From: Paucibacter sp. Y2R2-4
GTDB lineage: Bacteria > Pseudomonadota > Gammaproteobacteria > Burkholderiales > Burkholderiaceae_C
Assembly (NCBI RefSeq): GCF_025717535.1
Contig: NZ_JAJIRO010000005.1
Coordinates: 124,001-188,000 of the forward strand
Direction of reading: 5' to 3'
Length of the DNA stretch: 64,000 bases
The first letter of the stretch is position 1. Each line of letters starts with the position of its first letter. Both the position numbers and the translations under genes were made by a program. The notes under the pieces are model-generated. The model was not told where the DNA came from, did no database searches, and worked only from the letters and a program-made list of their open reading frames with translations. Positions 16,238 to 26,600 of the stretch are shown in pieces.

Positions 16238-18193
16238 TCAAGGCGCCACACAAGCGCGGTTCTTGCCGGTGTGCTTGGCTTCATAAAGCGCCACATCGGC
16301 ACGGTCCAGCGCCGCTTCCAAGGTCTCGCCAGGGCGGAAATGGGTGACGCCGGCCGAGAAGGTGATGAAGACGTCTTTGCCTTCATGCAGGAACAAGCTG
16401 GTCGAGAGCGCGCGTTGCAGGCGCTGCAAGACCGCTTGGGCCTCGTCCAAGGGCGTAGCCGGCAACATGAGCACAAACTCCTCGCCGCCGTAGCGCGCCA
16501 CCAAGTCGCCCGGACGCAACTCTTTGGAGACGCGCTCGGCCAATGACTTCAAGGCTTGGTCGCCGGCGCCGTGGCCGAGCGAATCGTTCAGGCGTTTGAA
16601 GTTGTCGATGTCCAGCAGCGCCAAGGCGATGCGCTTGCTGGCCGGCACCTCGGCTGCGTCGTCGCCAGTTGTGCTCTCACCGGCTTCGCGCTCGATCTTG
16701 GCCTGCTCAACCGCAAAGGCCGCCAACAAGCCGCGCCGATTGGCAATCTGGGTCAGTTGGTCGGTTTGCACCTCGTTCGACAAGCGGCGCAGTTCACCCT
16801 CGAGTTCTTCCACGCGCTGGCTCATGCTGCTGGCGCGCTCGTTCTCCAGCGTCAGTCGCTCCTGGGTTTGCCGCACCAAGGTCTGCACGCTGCGGCTTTC
16901 TTCCACCATCTCGCGCACCACACCGGCCAAGCTCTCCAGCGAGTCCGCTTTTTCGATCACCTCGGCGTAACGGCCGACATTGTTTTGGAAACGATCGGTG
17001 TGCTGACCCAATTCGCCCAACTCGGCCAGCATTTGGTGGATCAGCGATTTGAGCGAGTCGCGCGCGCGGCTGCGTTCTTCGCGCAGGGCGCGTTGGCGCT
17101 CGCGGGTGCCCCCCAGCATCTCAGTGACCGATCGCACGCCGCGGCCACTCAGGCCTTGCTCCAGCGTGTTGTTCATCGCCTCGCATTGGCCGCGCGCCCA
17201 GGAGTCGTCCTCCGCCAAATCGACCAGGCTGGCGCTGAGTTCCCGGCACAACTGGCCCAACTCATCAAACATATGTTGGCGATGGTCCAGCATATGGCGG
17301 GCTCGCAGGCACAGTGCTTCCATCTGCGCTGCTCGCTCGGGCGTGGCACCAGCGCCTAGCAATTCCTTTTGGGCGGCATTCAGCTCGTCCATCAGCTCGG
17401 CGGCATAGCCTTCCTTGCTCTGCAGCGCGTGCTGAACCGTGCCATGCAGTGAGGTGCCAATTTGCGGCCAGTTTGAATGCGTTGAAGCAGCTGTCGAAGG
17501 CGCGAAATCTTGGGGTCTAGCCCCGGCAGGCATGGGTGCCAAGTTCAGCAAGGGCTCTGCGGAATCCTGCTCGTTGCGGCTGTCCGGGAAATCGTCTTCC
17601 TCTTCTTCCATCATGAACTGCGTGGGCGAGCCGCTGCTGGCGCCCGAGTCATCATCCGAGGTGCTGATATTGGCGTCAGCCACATCGCTGTCCCAGCTGC
17701 TGACCAATTGCTGCATGCGCTTGAGCATGCGCTTGGCATCGCTGCGGTTGTTCTCCAAGACCCGCTGCAAGCCGTCTTTCTTGCGCGCCAAGGTCCATTG
17801 CCGGCCACCTCGTTCCAGGCCTCGCACCAGACGTTCCAGCACCTGGGCCAGGGCCTCGGCTTGCGCGGCTGGGCCCTCGGTTTGCTGCAGTTGTTCAACT
17901 TGACGCACGGCGTCGTCCCAACGGCTCTCTCGCACACAGACTTGCAGGTCCATGCGCGCCTGGTTGCTGCCAACGCCCAGATTGGTCAGTTTGTTGATCA
18001 GGTTCTGTGGGCCGTCAGCCAAGCTCGAAGGCGCGGCTTCGCTGCCCGATTCAACGGCATAGGCGCGGGCATAGTTTTCCGGCGTTGGCTCAAGCTGCGC
18101 CTGCGCCAGCCGCAGCAAAGCAGCTTTGGCGATTTGGGCCGCGGGAGCCCCTGCAGGCGAGCGTGACGGGGAGGGGCGACGTTGCTCGTCCAT
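16238..18193 (-). CDS. Diguanylate cyclase (GGDEF) with long coiled-coil N-terminus
   Basis: The C-terminal domain (about 485-651) synthesises c-di-GMP. The active site GGEEF is at 569-573, and a product-inhibition site RxxD (RPGD) lies five residues before it, so the enzyme looks active and feedback-controlled. The first 450 residues have no membrane segment and no domain I can name; they are rich in Gln, Glu and Ala, with heptad-like stretches from about 270 to 475. It is the last gene of the minus-strand Hpt / REC-GGDEF-EAL / GGDEF group, 16 bp after the preceding gene, and converges with the receptor-like gene. Confidence 0.9.
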   Translation of the reverse strand: MDEQRRPSPSRSPAGAPAAQIAKAALLRLAQAQLEPTPENYARAYAVESGSEAAPSSLADGPQNLINKLTNLGVGSNQARMDLQVCVRESRWDDAVRQVEQLQQTEGPAAQAEALAQVLERLVRGLERGGRQWTLARKKDGLQRVLENNRSDAKRMLKRMQQLVSSWDSDVADANISTSDDDSGASSGSPTQFMMEEEEDDFPDSRNEQDSAEPLLNLAPMPAGARPQDFAPSTAASTHSNWPQIGTSLHGTVQHALQSKEGYAAELMDELNAAQKELLGAGATPERAAQMEALCLRARHMLDHRQHMFDELGQLCRELSASLVDLAEDDSWARGQCEAMNNTLEQGLSGRGVRSVTEMLGGTRERQRALREERSRARDSLKSLIHQMLAELGELGQHTDRFQNNVGRYAEVIEKADSLESLAGVVREMVEESRSVQTLVRQTQERLTLENERASSMSQRVEELEGELRRLSNEVQTDQLTQIANRRGLLAAFAVEQAKIEREAGESTTGDDAAEVPASKRIALALLDIDNFKRLNDSLGHGAGDQALKSLAERVSKELRPGDLVARYGGEEFVLMLPATPLDEAQAVLQRLQRALSTSLFLHEGKDVFITFSAGVTHFRPGETLEAALDRADVALYEAKHTGKNRACVAP

Positions 18194-18209
18194 GCCTTGT
18201 TCCTAAGTC

Positions 18210-20462
18210 CTAACGAAGTCCACCAACGGGGTAAAACGCGTCCGGGGGCGGCAGTTCGCCGCCGTTCTCAAGCTCGCCCTTGGCGCGCGCGATCCACGGC
18301 GCTTTGCGCGGTAAAACGGTTTGGGCCAGCCACAGCTCCACCTCTTCGGGCGGCAGCGGCTTGCTGAACAAAAAGCCTTGCATCAGGCTGCAGCCCAGGC
18401 GGTGCAGTACGTCCATTTGACGCATGGTTTCCACGCCCTCGGCAATCACGCGCAAGCCCATGGCGCGGGCCAGGGCGATGATGGCGGTGACCACCGCCGA
18501 GCTCTGCGGCGTGATGCCCAGATCGCGCACAAAAGTGCGGTCAATCTTGACTTCGGAGATCGGCAGCGTCGTCAGATAAGCCAAGGACGAATAGCCGGTG
18601 CCGAAGTCATCGATGGAGATCTCCACACCGACTTCGTTCAGACGGTGCAGCGCGGGAATCACGTTCTGCAGGTCTTTCATCAAGTTGTTTTCTGTGATCT
18701 CTAACTGGATCGCCCGGTGCGGCACGCCGTAGGCACTGACGCATTGATGAATATGCTCAACCAGGTCGGAGCGCTCAAACATGCGGCTGGGCAAATTGAC
18801 CGCGATGGAGTCCGAGAATCCAAAATTCAGCTGCCAGATCTTGGCTTGGCGCGCGGCCTCTTTCAGCGCCCATTCCGACAGCGGTACGATCAAGCCGGTT
18901 TCTTCGGCCAGCGGGATGAAGTCGCCAGGCGGCACCAGCTTGTCGCCGCGCTTCCAGCGCATCAAGGCCTCGGCGCCCACCATGCGGGCGCCGCGCACAT
19001 CGATCTTGGGCTGGTAGTGCAACACGATCTCGCCGCGCTCCAGCGCCTTGTGCAGGGCACTTTCCAGCTCCAGCTTCTCGCGGCCTCGGCCGGCCAGCTG
19101 TGGGGTGTAAAGCGCCGAGGCATTGCGCCCTTGCGATTTGACCGCGTACATGGCGACGTCGGAATTGCGCAGCAGGTCGGCCATGGTTTGGCCGTCGCGT
19201 GGGTAGATGGCAATACCAATGCTGGCGGTGACAAAACACTCTTGACCCGACAGAAAGATCGGCTCCCGCAAGGCTTCCAGCACCCGCTCGGCGACGCGCT
19301 CAGCATCACTCTCATCGGCCACTTCAGGCAGCAGGGCGACGAACTCATCGCCGCCGAGTCGCCCAACCGCCTCCAATGTGCGGTGTGAGCGTCCGCCAAT
19401 GGTTTCGAGCATGCCTTCCATGACTTGGTCGGAGTGGCGCACGCAGCCGCGCAGGCGTCGACCCACTTCGACCAGCAACTCATCGCCGGCCGCATGACCG
19501 AGGGTGTCGTTGATGATCTTGAAACGGTCGAGGTCGATCAGCAACAGGCCCACTTCATGGCCGCCGCGGCGTGCTTGTTCGATGGCTCGCTCGACCCGCC
19601 AGATCAGCTGGCGTCGGTTTGGTAAGCCAGTCAATGCATCGAAATGGGCGAGCTGCCGGATGCGGTCCTCCGCATGGCGCCGGTCGGTCACGTCCTGCAT
19701 CACGCCGGTGTAACCATTGGCATTGCCGAGTTCATTGAATTCGGGTTCGGCTTCGATATGGACCACGCGTTGGCGGCCATCGAGCAGGGTGACCGGCAGA
19801 TCGGTCACCAATACCGAGTTGTGCGCAATCACATCACGTAACAAGCGCAAGAACAGCTCGCGTTCCTCGCGCGGCACCATGCGCATCACGCCAATGAAGT
19901 CGAGCCGTTCATGCGGGCCGCGGCCAAACACGCGCAGCGCCTCGGCTGCGAGGGTGAAGCCGCCACCCGCATACCACTCAAAGCTGCCCATGCGTGCCAG
20001 GTCTTGCGCACGCGCGAGCCGTGCCTTGCTGCGTTCAAGCTCGATGCGGGTGCGCGAGCTGCGCAGCAAATAGCGCAGCCGTCCGGCCAGCAGACTCCAT
20101 TGTGGAGACTTGACGAAAAAATCTGTCGCGCCGACTTGGTAGGCGTGATTGATCGAGGCCTCGTCATCCAAGCCCGTCAACATCAGCACGGGGGTTGATT
20201 CAAAGCCGGGCTTTTCACGCAGCAGTTTGCAGGTCTCGAAGCCGTCCAGTTCCGGCATCAGCGCGTCCAGCACGATCATGTCCGGCACGGTGGAACTAAT
20301 CAAGGCCAGCGCTTGCACGCCGCTCTGGGCTTCGGTGACCTCAAAGCCGCGTTCGCGCAAAGCGACCGCGGTCAGCAGCAGATTCACCTCGTCATCATCG
20401 ACGAGAAGAATTTTCGGCTGTTCGGGCAGGTCCTTGTCCAGAAGAGAGGCTTGAACTTTCAT
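18210..20462 (-). CDS. Response regulator with PAS, GGDEF and EAL domains
   Basis: Domain order: receiver (about 15-135; acidic pocket in LLVDDDE, phosphorylation Asp in MIVLDALMPELDG), PAS (about 150-270), GGDEF (about 280-465) and EAL (about 475-730). The EAL half keeps the metal and catalytic residues (AEALMRW, LEITEN, DDFGTGYSS, VKIDRTF, IAEGVET), predicting active c-di-GMP phosphodiesterase. The cyclase half has an intact GGDEF, but a roughly 17-residue insert (around MEGMLETIGGRSHR) separates it from the RHSD segment where the inhibitory site normally lies. Its ATG overlaps the stop codon of the Hpt gene by four bases, so phosphotransfer from Hpt to this receiver is the natural model. 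Confidence 0.93.
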   Translation of the reverse strand: MKVQASLLDKDLPEQPKILLVDDDEVNLLLTAVALRERGFEVTEAQSGVQALALISSTVPDMIVLDALMPELDGFETCKLLREKPGFESTPVLMLTGLDDEASINHAYQVGATDFFVKSPQWSLLAGRLRYLLRSSRTRIELERSKARLARAQDLARMGSFEWYAGGGFTLAAEALRVFGRGPHERLDFIGVMRMVPREERELFLRLLRDVIAHNSVLVTDLPVTLLDGRQRVVHIEAEPEFNELGNANGYTGVMQDVTDRRHAEDRIRQLAHFDALTGLPNRRQLIWRVERAIEQARRGGHEVGLLLIDLDRFKIINDTLGHAAGDELLVEVGRRLRGCVRHSDQVMEGMLETIGGRSHRTLEAVGRLGGDEFVALLPEVADESDAERVAERVLEALREPIFLSGQECFVTASIGIAIYPRDGQTMADLLRNSDVAMYAVKSQGRNASALYTPQLAGRGREKLELESALHKALERGEIVLHYQPKIDVRGARMVGAEALMRWKRGDKLVPPGDFIPLAEETGLIVPLSEWALKEAARQAKIWQLNFGFSDSIAVNLPSRMFERSDLVEHIHQCVSAYGVPHRAIQLEITENNLMKDLQNVIPALHRLNEVGVEISIDDFGTGYSSLAYLTTLPISEVKIDRTFVRDLGITPQSSAVVTAIIALARAMGLRVIAEGVETMRQMDVLHRLGCSLMQGFLFSKPLPPEEVELWLAQTVLPRKAPWIARAKGELENGGELPPPDAFYPVGGLR

Positions 20463-20839
20463 GTGGGGTCTGGCGAAAGGTCCAGCAAGGCCTGCCGCAC
20501 CAAGGCGATTTGCTCAAGCATACCGTCAAGCAGCGGGCTCAGGCCCTCGGTTTGGCCGATTCGCGCCATGGTTTCAATGGCGGCGCAGCGTTCCGCCAAA
20601 TCCATCGCACCCAGGCTGGCCGAGGAGGACTTCAGCGTATGGCTTATATGCCTCACCACGTTCAAATCCATCGGCTCAGTGCGGGCTTTGTCCAGCTCCG
20701 GCAACATCCGTTCTAGCGCCTTCAGATAGGCAGCGACCACCCGTTCAATCAATTTATTAGCGCCGCTGGGGTCGAGCTCTTGCAGGCGGGCCAGTGCGAG
20801 CGGGTCCAGGCAAGGAGCAGGGGAGTTAGGACGGGTCAT
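20459..20839 (-). CDS. Histidine-containing phosphotransfer (Hpt) protein
   Basis: A small Hpt module whose phospho-accepting histidine lies in HISHTLKSSSASLGA; the HTLKSSS box is the family hallmark. I chose the start at 20839 (MTRPNSPAP, 126 residues) because GGAAG lies 5 bp upstream. An alternative ATG at 20938 adds 33 low-complexity residues without a ribosome-binding site. The stop overlaps the next gene's start (ATGA). It probably relays phosphate from a hybrid or sensor kinase, perhaps the divergent kinase at 21227, to the receiver of the GGDEF-EAL protein. Confidence 0.85.
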   Translation of the reverse strand: MTRPNSPAPCLDPLALARLQELDPSGANKLIERVVAAYLKALERMLPELDKARTEPMDLNVVRHISHTLKSSSASLGAMDLAERCAAIETMARIGQTEGLSPLLDGMLEQIALVRQALLDLSPDPT

Positions 20840-21226
20840 GGGGCTTCCATCTTGCGATGAGCGCGGCGAATTCTTGAGAGGCGAGTCAAGCTTGCCATTG
20901 TCATGTAGCGGGACCGGCGGTGGATCGCTTTTCAGCATAGCGGACGTGATGAAAAAGGGGATTGATCAGGATTCAAAGCTGTTGGCAAAAAAGCCTTCTG
21001 GTCCGCAAAACTAGCACTCCAGGACCGCCGCAGATCCAAGCGAGAGAGCGGACTGTAGCCTCAAGAAGTCCGCCGTGGCCTTGATTTGCAGTCAAGAAGA
21101 CAGAAAAGTCCTCGCGACTGCGCGCCAAGTGCCCAAGGCCCTTCAAGCGGATTCATGCCATATCGGCAGCGCCGCGCCTAACTTGAGTCATCCGGAGTGG
21201 CCAATTGCCTCCGTACAATGATTCGT
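20840..21226. other. Divergent intergenic region between the Hpt gene and a sensor kinase
   Basis: No gene is supported here apart from the possible N-terminal extension of the Hpt gene to 20938. Visible structure: an inverted repeat GCGGACT (21048-21054) / AGTCCGC (21067-21073) with a 12-nt loop, and a TACAAT at 21212-21217 that could be a -10 element immediately before the kinase start. No good -35 element was found at the right distance. Confidence 0.4.
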
Positions 21227-22891
21227 ATGAATAGCCTCAGTGACGCACGCAATGCAGCACAACGCTCGCCCCGATGGCGTCGCGCGCTGTGGCTGGCATT
21301 GGGCTTGGGCGTAGCGGCCTTGGCTTTTCTAGCGTTGTTTTTCACAGCCCAGCCCAGTGAGGGCTGGAGTGGCTTGGGCGTGGCCAGCTTGTTGCTGGCT
21401 TTTCTTTGTTCGGCCCTGGTCCTGCTGGGCATGCTGGGTTTGGGCTGGCATCTGGGCGTGCGTTTGAGCCGGCAGCAACTCGGCGAAGCATTGCGTGAAT
21501 CGCGCATGCAAACCCAGGCTTTGGCGCAATTGCGCAGCGACTATTTGTGGTCCAGCGATGCCGAACATCACCTGGTGCGTTGGCAGGCCCCGCAGGCCGG
21601 CCCCGTTTCGAGCTGGGTGGGGACGGCCTCAACCGAATGCCTGTGGCAACGCTTTGCCTTGCAAGACCATTCACTCAGCGGTGCGCAAACGGACTCGGGG
21701 GCAAGATCTGACCCTTGCGAGGCTTTGCGCCGCGAGTTGTCCCGCGGTTTGGCCACGCTAGATCTTCGAGTGGTGGCGAACGATGGGGGACAGCGCGTCT
21801 GGCGTTTGCGAGCGGTGGCTCAGTTTGATGCGCAGGGCCGCTTCAGTGGTTACCAGGGTTCGGCCCAGGAGTTGGCTGAGGCTTCGACCACGTGGCTGGA
21901 TGCTTTACCAGGGCCGGCATGGTTGCTGAAAGGCCTTGATGGTCATGGCAACGCTGCCGACGGGCGCCCCGAGCTCAGCCTGACTGCGCTGCAGGTGAAG
22001 GCCATGAATGCGCAGGCGGTCGCGCTGTTGGGCTCTGAACTGGGGCTCGGCAAGCCTTGGTCGGAGTGCACCGCGCAACTGTCCCCGCTCTTGGGTGAGG
22101 TGCTGGCCAAGCATCCACCGCGCACCTTCATCGACGCGACAGGTAGCTACCAGTTGGCGGTACTTTGGCCGCAACTGGAGTCTCCGGCTGAGGCCTTGCG
22201 CGATGAAGCCGCCTCACAGGCGGCCCATGAGCATGAGTCTTTCAGCTACACGGTCTCGCATGATTTGCGCGCACCACTGCGGGTGGTCGAGGGCTTTGCC
22301 CGCATTCTGAAAGAAGACTATGGCCGTGTGCTGGACCGCATAGGCAACGATCACCTTGACCGGGTGATGGGCGCTGCCGCGCGTATGAACAGCATGATTG
22401 ATTCCTTGCTGTCCCTGGCTCAGTTGTCAGCGCAGCCGCTGTCACGCCAGCCGGTCAATCTCTCGCAGTTGGCCGGCTTTGTGCTGGAGGAATTGATGCG
22501 TGCCGTCCCTGATCGGCAGGTGTCGGTCCATATCCAGCCGCATATGCTGGCGCAGGGTGATCCGACCTTGTTACGCATGGTCTTGGAGAACCTGTTGGGC
22601 AATGCCTGGAAGTACAGCAGCAAGCGTGCGCAGGCGCAGATTCGCTTTGAGGCCTTGCAGGAATCGGGTCAGTGGATTTACCGGGTCAGCGACAACGGCG
22701 CCGGTTTCGATATGCGCTTCGCCGACCGCTTGTTCGGGGTCTTCCAACGCTTGCACAGTGCCAGTGACTTCCAGGGCACCGGCGTCGGCTTGGCTTCGGT
22801 GCGGCGCATTGTGCGGCGCCATGGCGGCGAGATTTGGGCCGAGTCTGAAGTGGGCGAGGGCGCTCGCTTTTACTTCACATTGGCCGGCTGA
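21227..22891 (+). CDS. Membrane sensor histidine kinase
   Basis: Two N-terminal membrane helices (about 19-40 and 48-72 from the chosen start) are followed by a PAS-like region and a transmitter module at the C-terminus: H-box SYTVSHDLRAPLRVVEGF, N-box ENLLGNAWKYS, then DNGAGFDM and GTGVGLASVRRIV. SHDLRAPLR is typical of phytochrome-type kinases. No receiver domain is attached. The ATG at 21227 is tentative: an in-frame GTG at 21197 and ATG at 21218 are alternatives, but a possible -10 at 21212-21217 would exclude them. It diverges from the Hpt/c-di-GMP operon and overlaps the convergent ANTAR regulator by 22 bp. Confidence 0.88.
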   Translation: MNSLSDARNAAQRSPRWRRALWLALGLGVAALAFLALFFTAQPSEGWSGLGVASLLLAFLCSALVLLGMLGLGWHLGVRLSRQQLGEALRESRMQTQALAQLRSDYLWSSDAEHHLVRWQAPQAGPVSSWVGTASTECLWQRFALQDHSLSGAQTDSGARSDPCEALRRELSRGLATLDLRVVANDGGQRVWRLRAVAQFDAQGRFSGYQGSAQELAEASTTWLDALPGPAWLLKGLDGHGNAADGRPELSLTALQVKAMNAQAVALLGSELGLGKPWSECTAQLSPLLGEVLAKHPPRTFIDATGSYQLAVLWPQLESPAEALRDEAASQAAHEHESFSYTVSHDLRAPLRVVEGFARILKEDYGRVLDRIGNDHLDRVMGAAARMNSMIDSLLSLAQLSAQPLSRQPVNLSQLAGFVLEELMRAVPDRQVSVHIQPHMLAQGDPTLLRMVLENLLGNAWKYSSKRAQAQIRFEALQESGQWIYRVSDNGAGFDMRFADRLFGVFQRLHSASDFQGTGVGLASVRRIVRRHGGEIWAESEVGEGARFYFTLAG

Positions 22892-23493
22892 GCCAGCATC
22901 TCTACGGCCTCTACCAACATGCGGGCCTGGGTTTCCAAATCACGCCCCTCGGTGCTCGATAGCTTTTGCAAGCGCTCGTAGGCATCCTGCCGATTCAAGG
23001 AGTAGCGGTGCATCAGCACGCCGATGGCAAGTGCCACCATTTGCTGCAGCACCAAATCGGTGGCGAGACTGTTTGAGTCGCCGCTCGGCTGCTCTTTGCT
23101 GCTGCTGCTGGCGGCTTGCGACATCTTCCGATTCGCAAACGCGGCTTCCACGGCCGGGACGATTTGATGGATATCCAGCGGTTTGACCAGATAGGCAACA
23201 GCCCCTAGTTCCTTGACTTTGGCCACCGTTTCTTCGTCGGCAAAGGCGGACAAGAACATGAAGGGGATGTGCAGATACTCGCGTAGATAGGCGGCGACAT
23301 CAAAGCCGCTCAAGCCCTCCATGCGGATATCGAGCAGGGCCAACTCGGGGCGGTGCTCGCGTGCCAGCAAGATGGCATCGTCGCCATTGTCCGCGTCGAT
23401 CACTTCAAAGCCGGCCTGCGCCAAGCCATAGGTCAGCGTCGCCAGAACCAGGCGGTCATCGTCGACTACGAGTATCTTGCCCTTGTTGCTCAC
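22870..23493 (-). CDS. ANTAR-domain response regulator (RNA-binding antiterminator type)
   Basis: The receiver (1-125) has the acidic pocket DDD at 11-13 and phosphorylation Asp55 (LALLDIRMEG). After a Ser-rich linker, residues about 140-200 form an ANTAR domain (VALAIGVLMHRYSLNRQDAYERLQKLSS). Proteins of this build bind paired RNA hairpins when phosphorylated and prevent transcription termination. It lies 111 bp downstream of, and in the same direction as, the HisKA_2 kinase gene; that kinase class is the usual partner of ANTAR regulators. The gap holds a 7-bp inverted repeat (CCGGTTT 23537-23543, AAACCGG 23563-23569). Targets are unknown. Confidence 0.92.
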   Translation of the reverse strand: MSNKGKILVVDDDRLVLATLTYGLAQAGFEVIDADNGDDAILLAREHRPELALLDIRMEGLSGFDVAAYLREYLHIPFMFLSAFADEETVAKVKELGAVAYLVKPLDIHQIVPAVEAAFANRKMSQAASSSSKEQPSGDSNSLATDLVLQQMVALAIGVLMHRYSLNRQDAYERLQKLSSTEGRDLETQARMLVEAVEMLAQPANVK

Positions 23494-23604
23494 CGTTGGA
23501 GGTCCCCCGCTGTGCTGTCTCTTCGCCGGCTGAATACCGGTTTTATAGTGCCATTGTCACCGAAACCGGCCAAGCACTTGCCCCGACTCGTATTTCGGCT
23601 TTTT

Positions 23605-26600
23605 TCAGCCCAGCGGCAGACTGACACTGGGTGACAGTAAATCGACTCGGCAGACCACCGACTCTTCGCGTTGCGTCAAGTTCAGTTGGGCGGTGCGACG
23701 CGGCAGCAGGGCTCTGACCAGACCCAGTCCAGAGACGCCGCCTGGCACCTGGTTCAGGCTGAAGTCCGGAGGCAGCTGGCCCAGGTTGACGATTTCGACC
23801 GCCACACTGGCTACATCGCAGATCAAGGTGCAGTGCACCTGACCGTCCTGGCTGTGCTTGATGGCATTGGTCAGCAATTCGTTCAGAGTCAGCGCAATCG
23901 GGATGGACTCGGCTTCGGGCAAGGCCCAGTCGTTGACGCGGTCAGCGGTCGCGCCTTCGATCTGGGTGACGATGCTGCGTCCATACATGCGCTGCACCGA
24001 GCCAATGATGGCATCCATCACCCGACGCACTTTGAGCGGGCCTGAACTGCCCACTTGTAGTCCGTAAACCTGCGCGATGGCATGGACTTGACCAACCGCC
24101 TCGTTGATGACCGGCGCCACTTCGGGGCGGCGCGCGGCAATTTGCTGCAAGAGACCAGCCACGCCTTGCAAATTGTTTTTGATGCGGTGATGCACCTCGC
24201 GCACCAGCAACTCGCGTTGCGAAATTGCGGCCTGCAGGCGAGCCTCTTCGGCCGCTCGGTGCTCGGTCACGTCGCTGGCCACCAGCAGCAGTTGTTCGGG
24301 CTCTCCGTCCTCGATGCCTTCCGCGCCTTCGGTGGTGCCGGCAAGATGCAAGAAGCGCGCATCCCAGACCCGCATTTGTTCACCGCTGCCGAGCTTGTAC
24401 TCATGCTGTGTGACGGCGCTGGCTTGAAGGGCGGCCAACATATCGCGGCGAATCAGCTCGCCTTGCTCGCGCCCGAACAGGTCCTCGGGGCTGGCGCCCA
24501 GCAATTCCTCTTCGCTGCGGCCGGCCAAGCTGGCGGCGGCTTGGTTGATCTTCTCCACCGCCAGGGTCTTGGCGTCGTGCAAGCTGATGGCCAGCGGCGC
24601 GGCTTCGATGATGCGGCTGAGCGAGGCCTGCGCTTGCAGCGTTTGGGCCTCGGCTTGCCGGCGACGATCAATGTCCAGCAAGGCATAGGTGAGTTGACGG
24701 CCGGACGCGCGTGAACCGGTGACCACCACATTGCCCACCACCCAGAATTCGCGGCCATCGCAGGCCTTCAGCTTGCACTCGAAGGCTTCGGCTTGGCCCT
24801 CGGTCAGCTCTTCCAAGTAATGGGTGTGGCGGAAGGGGTGGTCCGAGGACGGCGTGGCCACCACGCTCATCGGCAGGCCGGCAAAGTCATTCAGGTCGCC
24901 GCCAAACATGCGCCGCGCCGAGCGGTTCATCCATTCAATGCCGCCGCGTCCAACCGTGACGATGCCGACCAGCACCGAGTCCAGCACTGCGCGTTCGCGC
25001 TCGGTTTGCAACATCAGTGATTGCTGGGCTCGCCAGCGGTCGTCCACATTGACGTAGGTGGCGATCACGCCTTCGTCGGGCGCGCCGGGGCGCATCACCC
25101 GTTTGCTGATTTGCATCCACAAAGCGGAGCCGTCGCGGCGGCGTACTCGGCGCTCGCCACGCCACAGGCCCTGGGTTTTCAAGGCCTGCTCGACCGCTTC
25201 GGTTTGGTTCTCAAAATCGAAAGAGGTGTCAAACAGCTCCTGGTGGGCCAGTCCACTGAGCTCATGGATGCGGTAGCCGGTCAGATTGGCCAAGGCGTCA
25301 TTGGCGCGTGCAACGCGTCCACCGCGCAGAATCGCAATGCCCACATCCGAGAGGCTGAACATCATTTCGCGGTCCTGTACCAGCGCTTCCAGCTCGGCTT
25401 GCTGGGCTTTCAAACGACTGATGTCGCTGATGACGGCGATGGTCTCGGCCTGTGGCGGTGGGCCAGAGGCCGCGGGTTCTGCCTCGGTGTTGACCCGGCG
25501 CAGGCTCAAAGACAGCCAGCGCGGCTCGGCGGCTTCGGTGCCGACTTGCAAGAACTCGGCTTCAAAAGGCTGCTGGTCTTGCAGGCTGGGCAAGGCGGTT
25601 TGGATTTTTTGCGCCAGCTCGGGCAGGGCGGCGAACAACTGCGCAATCGGTGCGCCGGCGGCCGGGGTATCGCTCAGCCCCAGCATGTGGCCGAAGCCAT
25701 GGTTGCAGCGCAACAGCGACTCACCGCGCAAATAGGCCAGGCCCAGGCTGGCGCCATCCATGATGGTGGTCAGCTCGTGCAGCAGCTGCTCGCTGCGGGT
25801 CTCGGCCTGCGCTTGGGCGGTTACGTCCAGCGTCACCACCGAAGTCGTGCGTTGGCCGGATTTCAGCTGACCAGGCTCGACCCGCGTCAACAGCCAACGC
25901 CGACCCAGCTCCGGATGCCGAACCGCATAGCGCACCTCGATACGCTCGCCTTTTTTCAGCGCCTTTTGCAGCTTTTCAAATTCGGGCAGCGAGGCGGTCT
26001 CGACGATGTCGCGTCCAATACCCTGCAGCCCGGCCAGGGGATTGCGAGAGCTGGCCGGGCTGACGCCGCCGCTGCTATTACCGCTGCGTGAGCTGCGCGG
26101 GCGCAACCAACCGGCGTCTTGCTGAAAAGTCGCCAGGCCGACGCTGGCGGTGTCCATCAAGGCGTCTAGCTGTTGATGGGCCAGATCGCGCTCTTGCTCG
26201 AACGTATGGTCTTCCAAGGCCGCCAAGAAGCGCCGCGGCAGGCCGGGGCGCGTCGGGCTGAGGGCCTGCACCCGGCCTTGCAGCCAGTGCAGCCGACCGG
26301 TGGGGCCCGGCAGGCTGGCTTGAGTGACGATGAAGGCTTCGGGCGAGTCCAGCTTCAGCAGCGCTTCCTGCACTTGGCCATGCTGCCAAGCCAGCAAGGT
26401 TTGCAAGGCCGGGTCGGCCTCGTGCAGTGCGCTAGGCACTTGCAAGCAAAGCGCGGCGAATGCGCCATTGCTCTTCAAAAGCAGGCCATTGGCGTCAAAC
26501 AGCACCATGGGGGAGGGGCTGAGCTTGAACCATTGGTTCAGTTCGGCCAGCTCGCGCGCCACCACTTCGTTGGCGCAGGCTTGTAGCAGGGCTTGGCTGT

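Noticed and set aside
25021-26091. 356-codon plus-strand frame opposite the multi-PAS kinase
   Set aside because: Shadow of the kinase; low-complexity His/Gln/Gly-rich translation.
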